Source: CAVPCZ01 sp963702445 (lineage in GTDB: Bacteria > Bacteroidota > Ignavibacteria > UBA10030 > UBA6906). From it: a stretch of 64,000 nucleotides of DNA. The stretch lies in contig CAVPCZ010000008.1 in assembly GCA_963702445.1 (NCBI GenBank), positions 60,952 through 124,951 on the forward strand, read 5' to 3'. Below, piece by piece: positions 19,842 to 28,618 of this stretch (its first letter is position 1; the number at the start of each line of letters is the position of its first letter). The notes under the pieces are model-generated. The model worked only from the letters and a program-made list of their open reading frames with translations, did no database searches and was not told the origin of the DNA. Made by a program: the position numbers and the translations under genes.

Positions 19842-20633
19842 CTACCCGCCGGCGCGCAACACCGATTTGAAATCCCGCACCCACGCACGAATCCCGGACG
19901 GTGACTGTGTCTCGGCGAGTTTTCGCAATAATGCACTGCCCACAATGACGCCATCGGAAACCCGCGCAAATGCCTCTGCATGCGCCGGAAGCGAAATCCC
20001 GAATCCTACGAGCACAGGATTGCGGGATGCGCTGTGCTTGACGTCACGGATGTACGCGGCCGCCCCGGTCGGCGCGGGACCTCCGGTGACACCCGTTGAG
20101 GAAACACAATACAGAAACCCGGAAGACACCGCGTCAATCGCCTTCACACGCGCTGCCGGGGTGGTCGGCGTCACAAGCATGACGCCCGCCAGATCCGCGC
20201 CTCCGAGAAACGGAAGAAAGCGGTCCCACTCTTCCAGCGGCAATTCCGGAAATATCACTCCGTCCACCCCTGCCGCCGCGGCGTCCTTGAAGAAGTTCTC
20301 CACGCCGTAGCGAAAAACCGGATTCAGGTATCCCATCAGCACCAGGGGCATCGAGGACCGGGAACGTATTGCCGCCACCTGTTCGAGAATCCATGGCAGG
20401 GTGACACCGTTCTCCAGCGCAGCCGCCGAGGCACGTTGAATGACCGGTCCATCCGCCAGCGGATCAGAGAAGGGCATTCCCAGCTCCACGATGTCCGCTC
20501 CCCCGTCTTCGAGGGTCAGGACAAGATCCGCCATGCCGGACCGCGAAGGATAACCGGCGGTGAGAAAGAGAGCAAGTGCCTTTTCGCCCCGTCCGCGGAT
20601 CCGGGAGAATCCTTCCTGCAGTCGTGCCTTCAT
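19842..20633 (-). CDS. trpA: Tryptophan synthase alpha chain
   Basis: Cleaves indole-glycerol phosphate to indole and glyceraldehyde-3-phosphate. 263 aa; VELGMPFSDPLADGPVIQRAS contains the catalytic Glu and the signature, with MGYLNPVFRYGVE (near the catalytic Asp region) and GFGISLPAHA (phosphate loop) following. It is the last gene of the operon; its ATG overlaps the trpB stop by 4 nt, consistent with the alpha-beta complex being made in equal amounts. The frame is intact. Confidence 0.97.
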   Translation of the reverse strand: MKARLQEGFSRIRGRGEKALALFLTAGYPSRSGMADLVLTLEDGGADIVELGMPFSDPLADGPVIQRASAAALENGVTLPWILEQVAAIRSRSSMPLVLMGYLNPVFRYGVENFFKDAAAAGVDGVIFPELPLEEWDRFLPFLGGADLAGVMLVTPTTPAARVKAIDAVSSGFLYCVSSTGVTGGPAPTGAAAYIRDVKHSASRNPVLVGFGISLPAHAEAFARVSDGVIVGSALLRKLAETQSPSGIRAWVRDFKSVLRAGG

Positions 20634-21841
20634 GTCGCCATCCGTGCGTACGTGGTCATGTCCTTGTCTCCCCTGCCCGACACGTTGACCACAACAACGT
20701 GTTCCGGTGTCGTCTCCGGCATCAATCTGTCAAGGTAAGCCACGGCGTGTGCTGTTTCCAGCGCGGGGATGATCCCCTCCAGATGCGCCATGAGGCGGGC
20801 TGCTTCCAGTGCTTCTCTGTCTGTTACGGCATAATACTCCACACGCCCGCTGTCCTTCAGAAAACTGTGCTCGGGACCCACTCCCGGGTAGTCCAGACCG
20901 GCGGATATCGAGTGCGCCAGCTGCACCTGTCCCTGTTCATCCTGCAGGAGGTAACTCAGGGACCCATGAAGCACGCCGGGAGAACCCTTTGTCAGGGTGG
21001 CGGCATGCCGGCCCGTCTCCAGACCGAGTCCGGCAGCCTCCACACCGACCATGCGAACGGGAGTTCCCAGGAACGGGAAGAAGATCCCGATGGCGTTGCT
21101 TCCGCCGCCCACGCAGGCAAGAAGCAGGTCCGGATCGCGGCCGGTGGCTTCGCGCACCTGGATCCGGGTTTCCTGACCGATCACCGACTGGAAATCGCGG
21201 ACCATGACCGGATAGGGGTGCGGACCCACCACCGACCCGATAATATAGAAGGTGTTCCTCACGTTGGTGACCCAGTCACGAATCGCCTCGCTGGTCGCGT
21301 CCTTGAGTGTCCTGCTGCCGCTGCTCACCGGCCGCACCTCGGCGCCCAGCATGCGCATCCGTTCGACGTTCAGCTGCTGCCGCACGGTGTCTTCCTCTCC
21401 CATATACACGACGCATTGCAGGCCGAGCTTCGCCGCTACCGTGGCCGTGGCAACGCCATGCTGTCCCGCTCCCGTTTCCGCAATCACCCTTTCCTTCCCC
21501 GATCGTTTCGCCAGAAGGATTTGTCCGATGGTGTTGTTGATTTTGTGCGCACCGGTATGGCAGAGATCCTCACGCTTGAGGAAGATCCTTCCTTTCCCGA
21601 AATGCTGCGTGAGACGCCGCGCGAACGTCAGGGGCGTAGGCCGACCGGCAAACTCCGAGAGCATCAGCCTGTACTCTTCGAGAAATGCCGGATCCGCTAT
21701 GGCGGAACGGTACAGCTCCTCGAGAGCCATGAGTGCAGGCATCAGGGTTTCGGGAACATAGCGTCCCCCGTAGGAACCGAAGTACCCGGCGGCATCGGGC
21801 ATTCCCGTCGCGCCCAGGGGCGAGGATACAGGATCCGTCAT
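20630..21841 (-). CDS. trpB: Tryptophan synthase beta chain
   Basis: PLP enzyme joining indole to serine. 403 aa. The PLP lysine lies in HTGAHKINNTIGQILLA (about residues 95-111), followed by ERVIAETGAGQHGVATATVA and the phosphate-binding CVGGGSNAIGIF. TrpB1-type length, without the N-terminal extension of TrpB2. It is linked by 4-nt overlaps both to DAHP synthase upstream and trpA downstream. Confidence 0.97.
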   Translation of the reverse strand: MTDPVSSPLGATGMPDAAGYFGSYGGRYVPETLMPALMALEELYRSAIADPAFLEEYRLMLSEFAGRPTPLTFARRLTQHFGKGRIFLKREDLCHTGAHKINNTIGQILLAKRSGKERVIAETGAGQHGVATATVAAKLGLQCVVYMGEEDTVRQQLNVERMRMLGAEVRPVSSGSRTLKDATSEAIRDWVTNVRNTFYIIGSVVGPHPYPVMVRDFQSVIGQETRIQVREATGRDPDLLLACVGGGSNAIGIFFPFLGTPVRMVGVEAAGLGLETGRHAATLTKGSPGVLHGSLSYLLQDEQGQVQLAHSISAGLDYPGVGPEHSFLKDSGRVEYYAVTDREALEAARLMAHLEGIIPALETAHAVAYLDRLMPETTPEHVVVVNVSGRGDKDMTTYARMAT

Positions 21842-22869
21842 ACAGCCTCCTCTCCGGCGACCGTCCGGTCAAGCGCGGGCGCAAGGCGCCGGAGTGCGTG
21901 CATGAGTTCGCTGAACCGCCGGGGTTTGAGCGATTGCGCGCCGTCGGAAAGCGCGTTGGCGGGATCCGTGTGCACTTCAATCATCACGCCATCCGCACCC
22001 GCCGCAACCGCCGCAAGGGTCATTGCGGGAACACCGTCCCAGATACCGATGCCATGGCTTGGATCCACGAACACGGGCAGATGCGAAAGCTTCTTCAGGA
22101 CGGGAACGGCGTTCAGGTCAAGCGTATTCCGGGTGGAGGGTTCAAATGTCCTGATCCCCCGTTCACAGAGAATGATGTTCAGATTGCCCCGGGCGGCTAT
22201 GTACTCTGCCGCCATGAGCAGCTCCTCAATCGTCGCGGAAATCCCCCGCTTGAGGAGCACGGGCTTGCGCATTTCCCCCACCGCTTCCAGCAGGCCGAAA
22301 TTGCTCATGTTCCGGGCGCCAATCTGGATGATGTCCGCCACCTCCGCCACCGCCGAGAGGGTGAGGATATCCTTCGCCTCCGTTACGATTTTGAGTCCCG
22401 TCTCCTCCCGCGCCTCGCGCAGGAGCACCAGACCCTCCTCCTTCATTCCCTGAAATGCGTACGGAGAGGTCCGGGGCTTGAAGGCACCGCCGCGCAGGAA
22501 TTTCGCCCCCGCCTGTTTCACCGCCCTGGCTGCCGCGAAGAGCTGTTCCCGGCTCTCCACCGAACAGGGACCGGCAATCACGGCCAGTTCGGAGCCTCCG
22601 ATCGAAAAGCCCCCCGCGTCGATCACGCTGTTCTCACGACGCGCATCACGGCCGACGAGTTTGTAGGGCTTCGAGACAGGTATCGCCCCGGCAACACCCG
22701 ACAGTACGGAAAACAGGTCCGGCGGGATTTTTTCCCGGTTTCCCGTGATGCCGATTGCCGTACATGAGGCTCCGGGGATTTCGTGAGCTTTGAAGCCCAG
22801 GCCCGCGATCTTCTGCTTCACCCCCGCAATGTCTGCGGCTGTTGCGTCCTGTTTCATCAATACCAGCAT
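21838..22869 (-). CDS. aroF: 3-deoxy-7-phosphoheptulonate (DAHP) synthase within the trp operon
   Basis: Makes DAHP from phosphoenolpyruvate and erythrose-4-phosphate, the entry to aromatic synthesis. 343 aa, matching the Thermotoga-like type: an N-terminal ~70-residue ferredoxin-like regulatory domain (MLVLMKQDATAADIAGVKQK...GFKAHEIPG) and then the barrel with AVIAGPCSVESREQL, AKFLRGGAFKPRTSPYAFQG and VFVDPSHGIGIWD. The regulatory domain suggests feedback control, effector unknown. It lies between trpF (37-bp gap) and trpB (4-nt overlap), tying shikimate entry to tryptophan demand. Confidence 0.94.
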   Translation of the reverse strand: MLVLMKQDATAADIAGVKQKIAGLGFKAHEIPGASCTAIGITGNREKIPPDLFSVLSGVAGAIPVSKPYKLVGRDARRENSVIDAGGFSIGGSELAVIAGPCSVESREQLFAAARAVKQAGAKFLRGGAFKPRTSPYAFQGMKEEGLVLLREAREETGLKIVTEAKDILTLSAVAEVADIIQIGARNMSNFGLLEAVGEMRKPVLLKRGISATIEELLMAAEYIAARGNLNIILCERGIRTFEPSTRNTLDLNAVPVLKKLSHLPVFVDPSHGIGIWDGVPAMTLAAVAAGADGVMIEVHTDPANALSDGAQSLKPRRFSELMHALRRLAPALDRTVAGEEAV

Positions 22870-22906
22870 GGTCTGTCCCTTGTTATTCTTTCTGTTTGCC
22901 GGCGGA

Positions 22907-23521
22907 TCACATCCCGGCTTCCCGGGCTGCCCGGATGAATGCTTCGATATGGGCGGGGTCTTTCACGCCGGGCGCCGCTTCGACGCCGCTGCTCACATCC
23001 AGGGCATAGGGTTGCACAAAGCGGACGGCTTCTCGGACATTCTCCGGCGTGAGCCCCCCGCTGAGGATGATGCGCCCGAACTTCTTTGCCGCCACGGCAA
23101 GATTCCAGTCGAAGCGTTTTCCGGTCCCGCCGTACTTCCCTTCCACATACGTGTCGAGCAGATACGCACCGGTCCGGTACGAGGAGAGAAGTGCCGGGTC
23201 GAAGTCCGGTCCCACGCGGAACCCTTTGATCACCGGAATCGGATACCCGCCCGTCTCCTCCGGGGGTTCGTCGCCGTGCAGCTGCAGGCAGCGGATACCT
23301 GTACGCCGGATGGTCTCCAGAATGAGTCTCCGCCTTTCATTTACAAAGACTCCCACGGGAGTCACAAACGGCGGAAGCCCGGCAATGATTGAAGCCGCAG
23401 CTTCGCGGGAAAGATATCGCCTGCTTGCCGGAACAAAAATGAAGCCGAGTGCGTCCGCTCCCGCATCGATCGCCGCATGCGCATCTTCGCGATTGGTAAT
23501 GCCGCAGATCTTGATTCTCAT
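22907..23521 (-). CDS. trpF: Phosphoribosylanthranilate isomerase
   Basis: Amadori rearrangement of phosphoribosyl-anthranilate. 204 aa. MRIKICGITNREDAHAAIDA contains the catalytic Cys, ALGFIFVPASRRY follows, and LSGGLTPENVREAV and DVSSGVE complete the barrel's phosphate site. It is a separate protein, not fused to TrpC. The ATG overlaps the trpC stop by 4 nt. Confidence 0.96.
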   Translation of the reverse strand: MRIKICGITNREDAHAAIDAGADALGFIFVPASRRYLSREAAASIIAGLPPFVTPVGVFVNERRRLILETIRRTGIRCLQLHGDEPPEETGGYPIPVIKGFRVGPDFDPALLSSYRTGAYLLDTYVEGKYGGTGKRFDWNLAVAAKKFGRIILSGGLTPENVREAVRFVQPYALDVSSGVEAAPGVKDPAHIEAFIRAAREAGM

Positions 23522-24312
23522 GCCGCACCATCCTGTAATGCCGCGATCAATTCCCGGACTGCGGCTCCGGGATCCGGGGCACGCATGAAGGTTTCTCCGA
23601 TGAGCACCGCATGAATCCCGTGCCGTGCGAGTTCCCGCACATCCTCTCTTCCCCGGATGCCGGACTCGCTCACCACGAGGACCCCCGGAGGGGCGAACGG
23701 CTTCAGGCGGAAAGAGACGGTCAGATCTGTTTCAAAGGTCGAGAGGTTTCTGTTGTTGATGCCCACCATCTGCAGCTTCATGCCCTCCAGCATGATCATC
23801 TCCTCTTCCGTGTGCACTTCCACAAGGGTTTCGAGTCCGAGTCCGGCGGCTTCCTGCTGCAGATCGCGGAGTTGTTCACGGCCGAGGGCGGCGGCGATCA
23901 GCAGCACCGCATCGGCCCCGAACGCTTTTGCCTCATACAGCTGGTAGGGATCAAGCATGAAGTCTTTCCGCAGGAGCGGGAGGGTGGTCGTGTTGCGGAT
24001 GGCCGCAAGATATTCCAGGCTGCCCTGAAAAAAACGTTCGTCCGTCAGGACCGAAAGCGCATGCGCCCCGCCTTGCGCATACGCCGCGGCGATGGCCAGC
24101 GGGTCGAAATCCGGCCGGATGACCTGTTTCGACGGCGAGGCCTTCTTCACTTCGGCAATCACGCCGGGGCGCTCTCCAGCCAGTGCCCGGGCAAACGGGC
24201 GGGCGCGGGAGAGAAAGGCGGGCAGGGCCTGCAGCTGCGCTGTCGACACGCGGGCCTTCCTCAGAACGATCTCCTCCCGCTTGTGTTCGAGAATGCTATC
24301 GAGGTAGCTCAT
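23518..24312 (-). CDS. trpC: Indole-3-glycerol-phosphate synthase
   Basis: Closes the indole ring. 264 aa. VIAEVKKASPSKQVIRPDFD, PLLRKDFMLDPYQLYEAKAF and VGINNRNLSTFETDL carry the catalytic Lys/Glu residues, and VVSESGIRGREDV the phosphate loop. Start overlaps trpD's stop and stop overlaps trpF's start, each by 4 nt. Confidence 0.97.
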   Translation of the reverse strand: MSYLDSILEHKREEIVLRKARVSTAQLQALPAFLSRARPFARALAGERPGVIAEVKKASPSKQVIRPDFDPLAIAAAYAQGGAHALSVLTDERFFQGSLEYLAAIRNTTTLPLLRKDFMLDPYQLYEAKAFGADAVLLIAAALGREQLRDLQQEAAGLGLETLVEVHTEEEMIMLEGMKLQMVGINNRNLSTFETDLTVSFRLKPFAPPGVLVVSESGIRGREDVRELARHGIHAVLIGETFMRAPDPGAAVRELIAALQDGAA

Positions 24313-25327
24313 GACTGATTCGTGAACTCCACCAGCCGATGAAGCACCCGCTTCGCCCGCCCGGAATCAATGGACTCCGCAGCCATCATGCTGGCATCTT
24401 TCAGGTTCCCTGCCTTGCCGGCCACATGCAAGCCCAGGGCGGCATTCGCGATAACCACGTCACGTCCCGGTTCATGATGTCCTTCGAGAATCCTCTGCGC
24501 AATCACTGCATTCTGAACGGCGTCCCCCCTTTCACACCGTCGGGTCCCTGCTGCTCCAACCCGAAGCTTCCGGCGGAGAGGGCATATTCCCGTACCGGAG
24601 CGTCTCCGGCCACCTCACTTACATGCGTAAGGCCGGTCAGACTGACCTCATCCATACCATCGGCACCGTGGACCACATACGCCCGTCCCGAATCCATGGA
24701 GCGCAGCGCGCCCGCAAGCCGGACCGCAACGCTCGCGTGGTACGCGCCGATGACCTGACGGCGGACTCCGGCGGGATTCGTGATCGGCCCGAGCATATTG
24801 AAAATCGTTCTGATGCCGAGCTCCCTGCGTGTCTTTGCGGCATACTTCATGGCGGGATGGAAGAGCGGGGCAAAGAGAAAGCCGATGCCCACGGTATTGA
24901 CGCATGCCTCGACGCCTTCCGGGGGCAGCTGGACGTTCACCCCGAGCGCGCCGAGGACATCCGCGCTGCCGCTGCGGCTGGACACCGACCGGTTTCCATG
25001 TTTGGCCACTGTTGCACCCGCCCCGGCCGCAACAATGGAAGAAATGGTGGAGATATTGAACGTCCCCATCCCGTCACCCCCCGTTCCGCACATGTCTATC
25101 GCACTCTCATCTTCGACCCGGATCCTGACGGCATTCCGGCGCATGGTACGGGCGAACCCCACCAGCTCGTCGATGGTTTCGCCTTTCGCGCGGAGCGCGA
25201 CAAGCAGCGCCGCAATCTGCGTTTCGGTCCCCTGATCGGTCATGATCAGCTCCAGGGCCTCCGACGCTTCGTCGGCCGTCAGGTGCCGGTGCTCGATCGT
25301 CTTTTCTATGTAGGACTTCAGCGTCAT
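24309..25327 (-). CDS. trpD: Anthranilate phosphoribosyltransferase, one frameshift
   Basis: Transfers phosphoribose to anthranilate. CGTGGDGMGTFNISTISSIV (pyrophosphate/PRPP site), KHGNRSVSSRSGSADVLGALG and RTIFNMLGPITNPAGV are clear. The frame ends prematurely after ~274 aa at 24503, while the remaining C-terminus (AVIAQRILEGHHEPGRDVV onward) continues in another frame to 24309. The break falls on a run of six C on the plus strand (24524-24529); one additional base restores a normal ~340-aa TrpD. It overlaps trpG and trpC by 4 nt. Confidence 0.94.
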
Positions 25328-25893
25328 GCTTTTCCCTCCAGCCAGTTATCCAGCAGGCGCGGTCCATCGCGCGTCAGTATCGACTCGGGGTGAAACTGGA
25401 CTCCCTGAATCGGGAAGTCCTTGTGGCGCAACCCCATGATCACGCCGTCCCCGGTCTCCGCCGTGATCTCCAGACAATCCGGCAGGGCCTTTCGTGCCAC
25501 AACCAGCGAGTGATAGCGCGTGGCCTCGAAAGGCGACGGCACTCCCGCATACAGCGGCGTTCCGGTATGATGCACCATGGATGTGCGTCCGTGCATCAAC
25601 GCCGGCGCATGAACCACCGTTCCGCCGAATGCGTGCCCCAGTGCCTGGTGTCCGAGGCAGACGCCGAGCATCGGAATCGTCCGGCCGAAGGTTCTGAGCA
25701 CCTCAACCGTGATGCCGGCTTCTTCCGGCCTCCCCGGACCGGGAGAGATCAGGATACCCGCCGGCTGGAGCGCACCGATCTCCGCAAGAGTGATCTGGTC
25801 GTTCCGGCGGACAAGAACATCCGTTGTCCGCCCGCCGATCAGCTGCACGAGATTGAACGTAAACGAATCGTAGTTATCGATGACCAGGATCAT
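25324..25893 (-). CDS. trpG: Anthranilate synthase glutamine amidotransferase
   Basis: Supplies ammonia to TrpE from glutamine. 189 aa class I amidotransferase with oxyanion loop ISPGPGRPEEAG, nucleophile Cys in GVCLGHQALGHAFGG and the His-Glu pair in VQFHPESILT. Free-standing, not fused to trpD or trpE. ATG overlaps the corrected trpE stop (ATGA), and its stop overlaps the trpD start. Confidence 0.97.
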   Translation of the reverse strand: MILVIDNYDSFTFNLVQLIGGRTTDVLVRRNDQITLAEIGALQPAGILISPGPGRPEEAGITVEVLRTFGRTIPMLGVCLGHQALGHAFGGTVVHAPALMHGRTSMVHHTGTPLYAGVPSPFEATRYHSLVVARKALPDCLEITAETGDGVIMGLRHKDFPIQGVQFHPESILTRDGPRLLDNWLEGKA

Positions 25894-27397
25894 GACATTC
25901 TCGCTCCCTCACCCCGTGCAAGCCGCTCGGACGGCAACCCGGCCGCCGCAAGGGTTATCGCGACATTCAACGCGCCGCGCCTTGCTGACCGTTTCCTCAT
26001 ACTCCCGTTCCGGCACGGAATCCGCGACAATCCCGGCCCCCGCCTGGATATTGAGCATGCCCTGCGTAGCGATGATCGTGCGGATGGCAATGCACATATC
26101 CAGGGTGCCGTCAAATCCTATGTATCCCACCGCGCCCGCATATGCTCCCCGTTGCCCGGGCTCCAGTTCGCTGATGATCTCCATCGCGCGGACTTTCGGT
26201 GCCCCCGACACCGTGCCGGCGGGAAAGCAGGCTTTCAGGACATCCACCGGAGAGAGCCCCTCCTGCAGGAGGCCGCGCACTTCCGAGACAATGTGCATGA
26301 CGTGCGAGTAACGGTCGATACGTTTGAACACCGGGACTTCCACGCTTCCATATTTCGCAATCCTGCCGACATCATTCCGTCCGAGATCCACCAGCATGAC
26401 GTGCTCGGCCAGTTCCTTGGCATCGGCCAGGAGTTCTCCGGCAAGAGCCTCGTCCTCTTCTTCATCCCTGCCGCGTCTTCGCGTACCCGCGATGGGCAGC
26501 AATTCCACCAGTCCCTGCCGCGAGCGCACAAGTACTTCGGGAGAAGAACCCACGAGCGTGGTGTCTCCAAAATCCAGGAAGAAGAGATAGGGCGAGGGAT
26601 TCATAATGCGCAGCGCACGGTAGACGGCGAACAGGTCCCCCGAGAACGCCCGGCGGACACGCCGTGAAAGAACCACCTGAAAGATCTCTCCCTCGGTGAT
26701 GAACTCTTTCGCCCGTCGGACCGATTCTTCGAATGCGTGACGTCCATCCGGAGAATCCTGCGGTACCGTCTCACACCGGAAATTGTCAGACGTCACCGGC
26801 GACCGCCGCAGACGGAGTTCAATCGTGTCCAGCGCCGTGCGCGCCTCATCGTACTGCTCACGCAGAGAGAGACCGGGTTCCACAAAGATATTCTGCACGA
26901 TGGTGATCATCTGCGCGCGATGATCGAACTGGACGACTGCACCGAACAACCCGAGGATGGCATCGTCCTCGTCCGCCGCGGCCGGATCGCCAATCGGTAT
27001 ACTCTCGATGTGCCTGATGGTGTTGTAGCCCAGATATCCCACAAAGCCGCCGGCCAGGCCATGACGCCCTTCGACCGGCGCGCTCCTGTAGCGGGACACG
27101 AGTGATTCAAGGAGGACGTAGAGATTCCCGCTCAGATGCCGGGTCTTCCCTTCTTCACGGATCGTGATGTGTGTGCCCCTGGCGTGCAGCAGGAGCCGGG
27201 GTCCGATGCCGATAAATGAATACCGGCCGATCTTCTCGTTCGGTTCGACACTCTCCAGGATGAACGAAGGAGTCCCCTCCTGGCGCAGGGTCAGGTAGGT
27301 CGAGACCGGCGTAAGAGTGTCGGCAAGCAACGGCCGGATGAGCGGCACAACAGTGTAGTTTCCCGGCCAGGGCCGAAAATTCTTCAAACGTGATCAT
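25890..27397 (-). CDS. trpE: Anthranilate synthase component I, two frameshifts
   Basis: Makes anthranilate from chorismate with TrpG. The open frame 27387-25909 has the chorismate-binding core (SPEVLVRSRQG, LPIAGTRRRGRDEEED, FPAGTVSGAPKVRAMEII) and the Trp-feedback segment FILESVE. Both ends are out of frame. The natural start is ATG 27395-27397 (MITFEEFSALAG) with GGAGG 5 nt upstream, joining the core after a one-base shift near 27366. The natural C-terminus (ALNVAITLAAAG onward) follows a shift near 25970 and ends at 25890 in an ATGA overlap with trpG. Full length is about 500 aa, normal for TrpE. Confidence 0.95.
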
Positions 27398-27413
27398 ACC
27401 CCTCCAGATAACG

Positions 27414-27443
27414 AAAAACCCTTCCGGGAAAGCCAGGAAGGGT
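27414..27443 (-). terminator. trp operon attenuator (intrinsic terminator)
   Basis: On the minus strand an 8-bp stem (ACCCTTCC at 27443-27436 with GGAAGGGT at 27425-27418), a 10-nt loop and then TTTTT, ending 17 bp before the trpE start codon. CCGGAAGG in the 3' part (27427-27420) is perfectly complementary to CCTTCCGG at 27501-27494 in the leader, a ready-made alternative pairing that would stop this hairpin forming. Confidence 0.85.
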
Positions 27444-27475
27444 GTCAGTATCGCAAAGACAGAAGATGGTGGTTG

Positions 27476-27562
27476 CTATACGCCCGTCGGCCTCCGGAAG
27501 GTCATGTTCCGCCACCGGCACCAGCCGGCAAAACGTCGGGCGATATGCATATCGGTAACCAT
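27476..27562 (-). CDS. trpL: trp leader peptide (28 aa, two Trp codons)
   Basis: A 28-codon frame from ATG 27562-27560 to TAG 27478-27476, starting MVTDMHIARRF and containing GWCRWR, two tryptophans three residues apart (residues 14 and 17). Random sequence rarely holds two Trp codons so close. They lie in a small CCGGC-TGGT-GCCGG hairpin and just upstream of the segment complementary to the attenuator. Position between promoter and attenuator, ahead of trpE, is that of a classical TrpL. A second in-frame ATG is at 27550; neither has a strong ribosome binding site. Confidence 0.8.
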   Translation of the reverse strand: MVTDMHIARRFAGWCRWRNMTFRRPTGV

Positions 27563-27577
27563 GATCGTGTACTGCAC

Positions 27578-27606
27578 AATATAGGAGGTTCCCGACCCCG
27601 AGTCAA
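27578..27606 (-). promoter_or_regulatory. Predicted trp operon promoter
   Basis: TTGACT (27601-27606), exactly 17 bp, TATATT (27578-27583) on the minus strand. Expected transcription start near 27571, about 9 nt before the trpL ATG. I saw no obvious TrpR-type palindrome overlapping it. Confidence 0.8.
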
Positions 27607-27633
27607 GAACAAAGTGGGATCACAGGATGTTCC

Positions 27634-27981
27634 TCACTTCCCGGAGGTATACCGGATTACGCGGACACGTTCCTCTGTCATCAGCGCCCCGCAGCCCGCC
27701 GCTTCCAGCACCTCCCCGGCAACCGTGACAAAACGATCCACCTTCTCCGGGGTATCCACGATCTCGATGACCAGCGGGAGATCCTCCGATAGACGGAGGA
27801 TTTTGGCGGTATGAATCCGGCTGGCCGCCCCGAACCCTTCAATCCCGCGGATCACGGTCGTCCCCGCCAGTCCGAACTCGCGGGCTTTCAAGACCAGAGC
27901 TTCGAACAGGGGTCTGTGCCCCAACCGGTCTGCTTCGCCGATGAAAATCCTCAGCAGCTTCCCCTCGCCATCCAGTTTCAT
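27634..27981 (-). CDS. DUF190 family protein
   Basis: 115 aa. LLRIFIGEADRLGHRPLFEALVLKAREFGLAGTTVIRGIEGFG is the typical GlnB-like-fold DUF190 core, followed by LPLVIEIVDTPEKVDRF. DUF190 genes commonly lie next to crcB fluoride channels, as here (crcB ends 33 bp upstream). It is a soluble protein, perhaps a regulatory partner; its biochemical role is not established. Confidence 0.9.
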   Translation of the reverse strand: MKLDGEGKLLRIFIGEADRLGHRPLFEALVLKAREFGLAGTTVIRGIEGFGAASRIHTAKILRLSEDLPLVIEIVDTPEKVDRFVTVAGEVLEAAGCGALMTEERVRVIRYTSGK

Positions 27982-28013
27982 CTTATCCCCCTTCTCTGAA
28001 TAGAGTGTTCAGC

Positions 28014-28385
28014 TCACACTATCCGGCCCAGCACGCTGCCGATCCAGCAGCCGGCGAGGCACGTGAGCACTGACCCGAGGATGTTTACGGTTCCCAACCA
28101 CCAGCTCCCCTCCTGCAGGAGAGCGATGGTCTCGTAACTGAATGTCGAGAACGTCGTGAACCCGCCGAGCACCCCGATCGTGAGGAACAAGCGTAATGCC
28201 GGCTGGACCAGGAATCGTTCATCAAAGAAGGCCATCAAGAAACCGATCAGGACCGACCCGACGACGTTGACAAGCAGTGTGCCGTAGGGGAAGGCGGCCC
28301 CCAGAACACGATACACACCGCCGGTCATCCAGTAGCGAAGCGCTGCCCCGATCCCTCCGCCGAGAAAAACGATAAGCCCGTTCAC
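28014..28385 (-). CDS. crcB: CrcB/Fluc fluoride ion channel
   Basis: 123 aa, four membrane helices. GGGIGAALRYWMTGGVYR, GTLLVNVVGSVLIGFLM (conserved Asn) and GVLGGFTTFSTFSYE (the Phe/Thr/Ser track) are all present, so it should export fluoride as a dual-topology dimer. GTG 28383-28385 is preceded by GAGGCGG. Only one copy is seen; a single crcB gene fits a homodimer. No fluoride-riboswitch pattern was found upstream. Confidence 0.93.
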   Translation of the reverse strand: MNGLIVFLGGGIGAALRYWMTGGVYRVLGAAFPYGTLLVNVVGSVLIGFLMAFFDERFLVQPALRLFLTIGVLGGFTTFSTFSYETIALLQEGSWWLGTVNILGSVLTCLAGCWIGSVLGRIV

Positions 28386-28426
28386 GCCCGCCTCACACCA
28401 GGGAGAAAAACAAAACGTGGGTTCAG

Positions 28427-28552
28427 CTATATCTTCAAGAGATATTTGATGAGCAAAAGCAGAACGATAAGCCCTCCCATGAAGGCGAGGATGTTGAATA
28501 GCACACGTTTGCCGGACTGCGTCGGCTGATTCTGACCGGATTGATCGGCCAT
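28427..28552 (-). CDS. Small single-span membrane protein (41 aa)
   Basis: ATG 28550-28552 to TAG 28427-28429. A polar, Gln-rich N-terminus (MADQSGQNQPTQSGKR) is followed by one hydrophobic helix (VLFNILAFMGGLIVLLLLIKYLL). AGAGG lies 7 nt before the ATG. It sits 41 bp upstream of crcB in the same direction. No family recognised; the ribosome binding site and clean membrane topology argue that it is a real gene. Confidence 0.6.
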   Translation of the reverse strand: MADQSGQNQPTQSGKRVLFNILAFMGGLIVLLLLIKYLLKI

Positions 28553-28618
28553 GATATGCCTCTTTGCGCGATGTGAGATTCTCTGTGAACATCATCAAAA
28601 TGCGAGAACCCGGCACCG

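Noticed and set aside
20576..22453. 625-aa plus-strand frame across trpA/trpB/DAHP synthase
   Set aside because: Runs antisense through three intact enzymes; composition is typical of a shadow frame.
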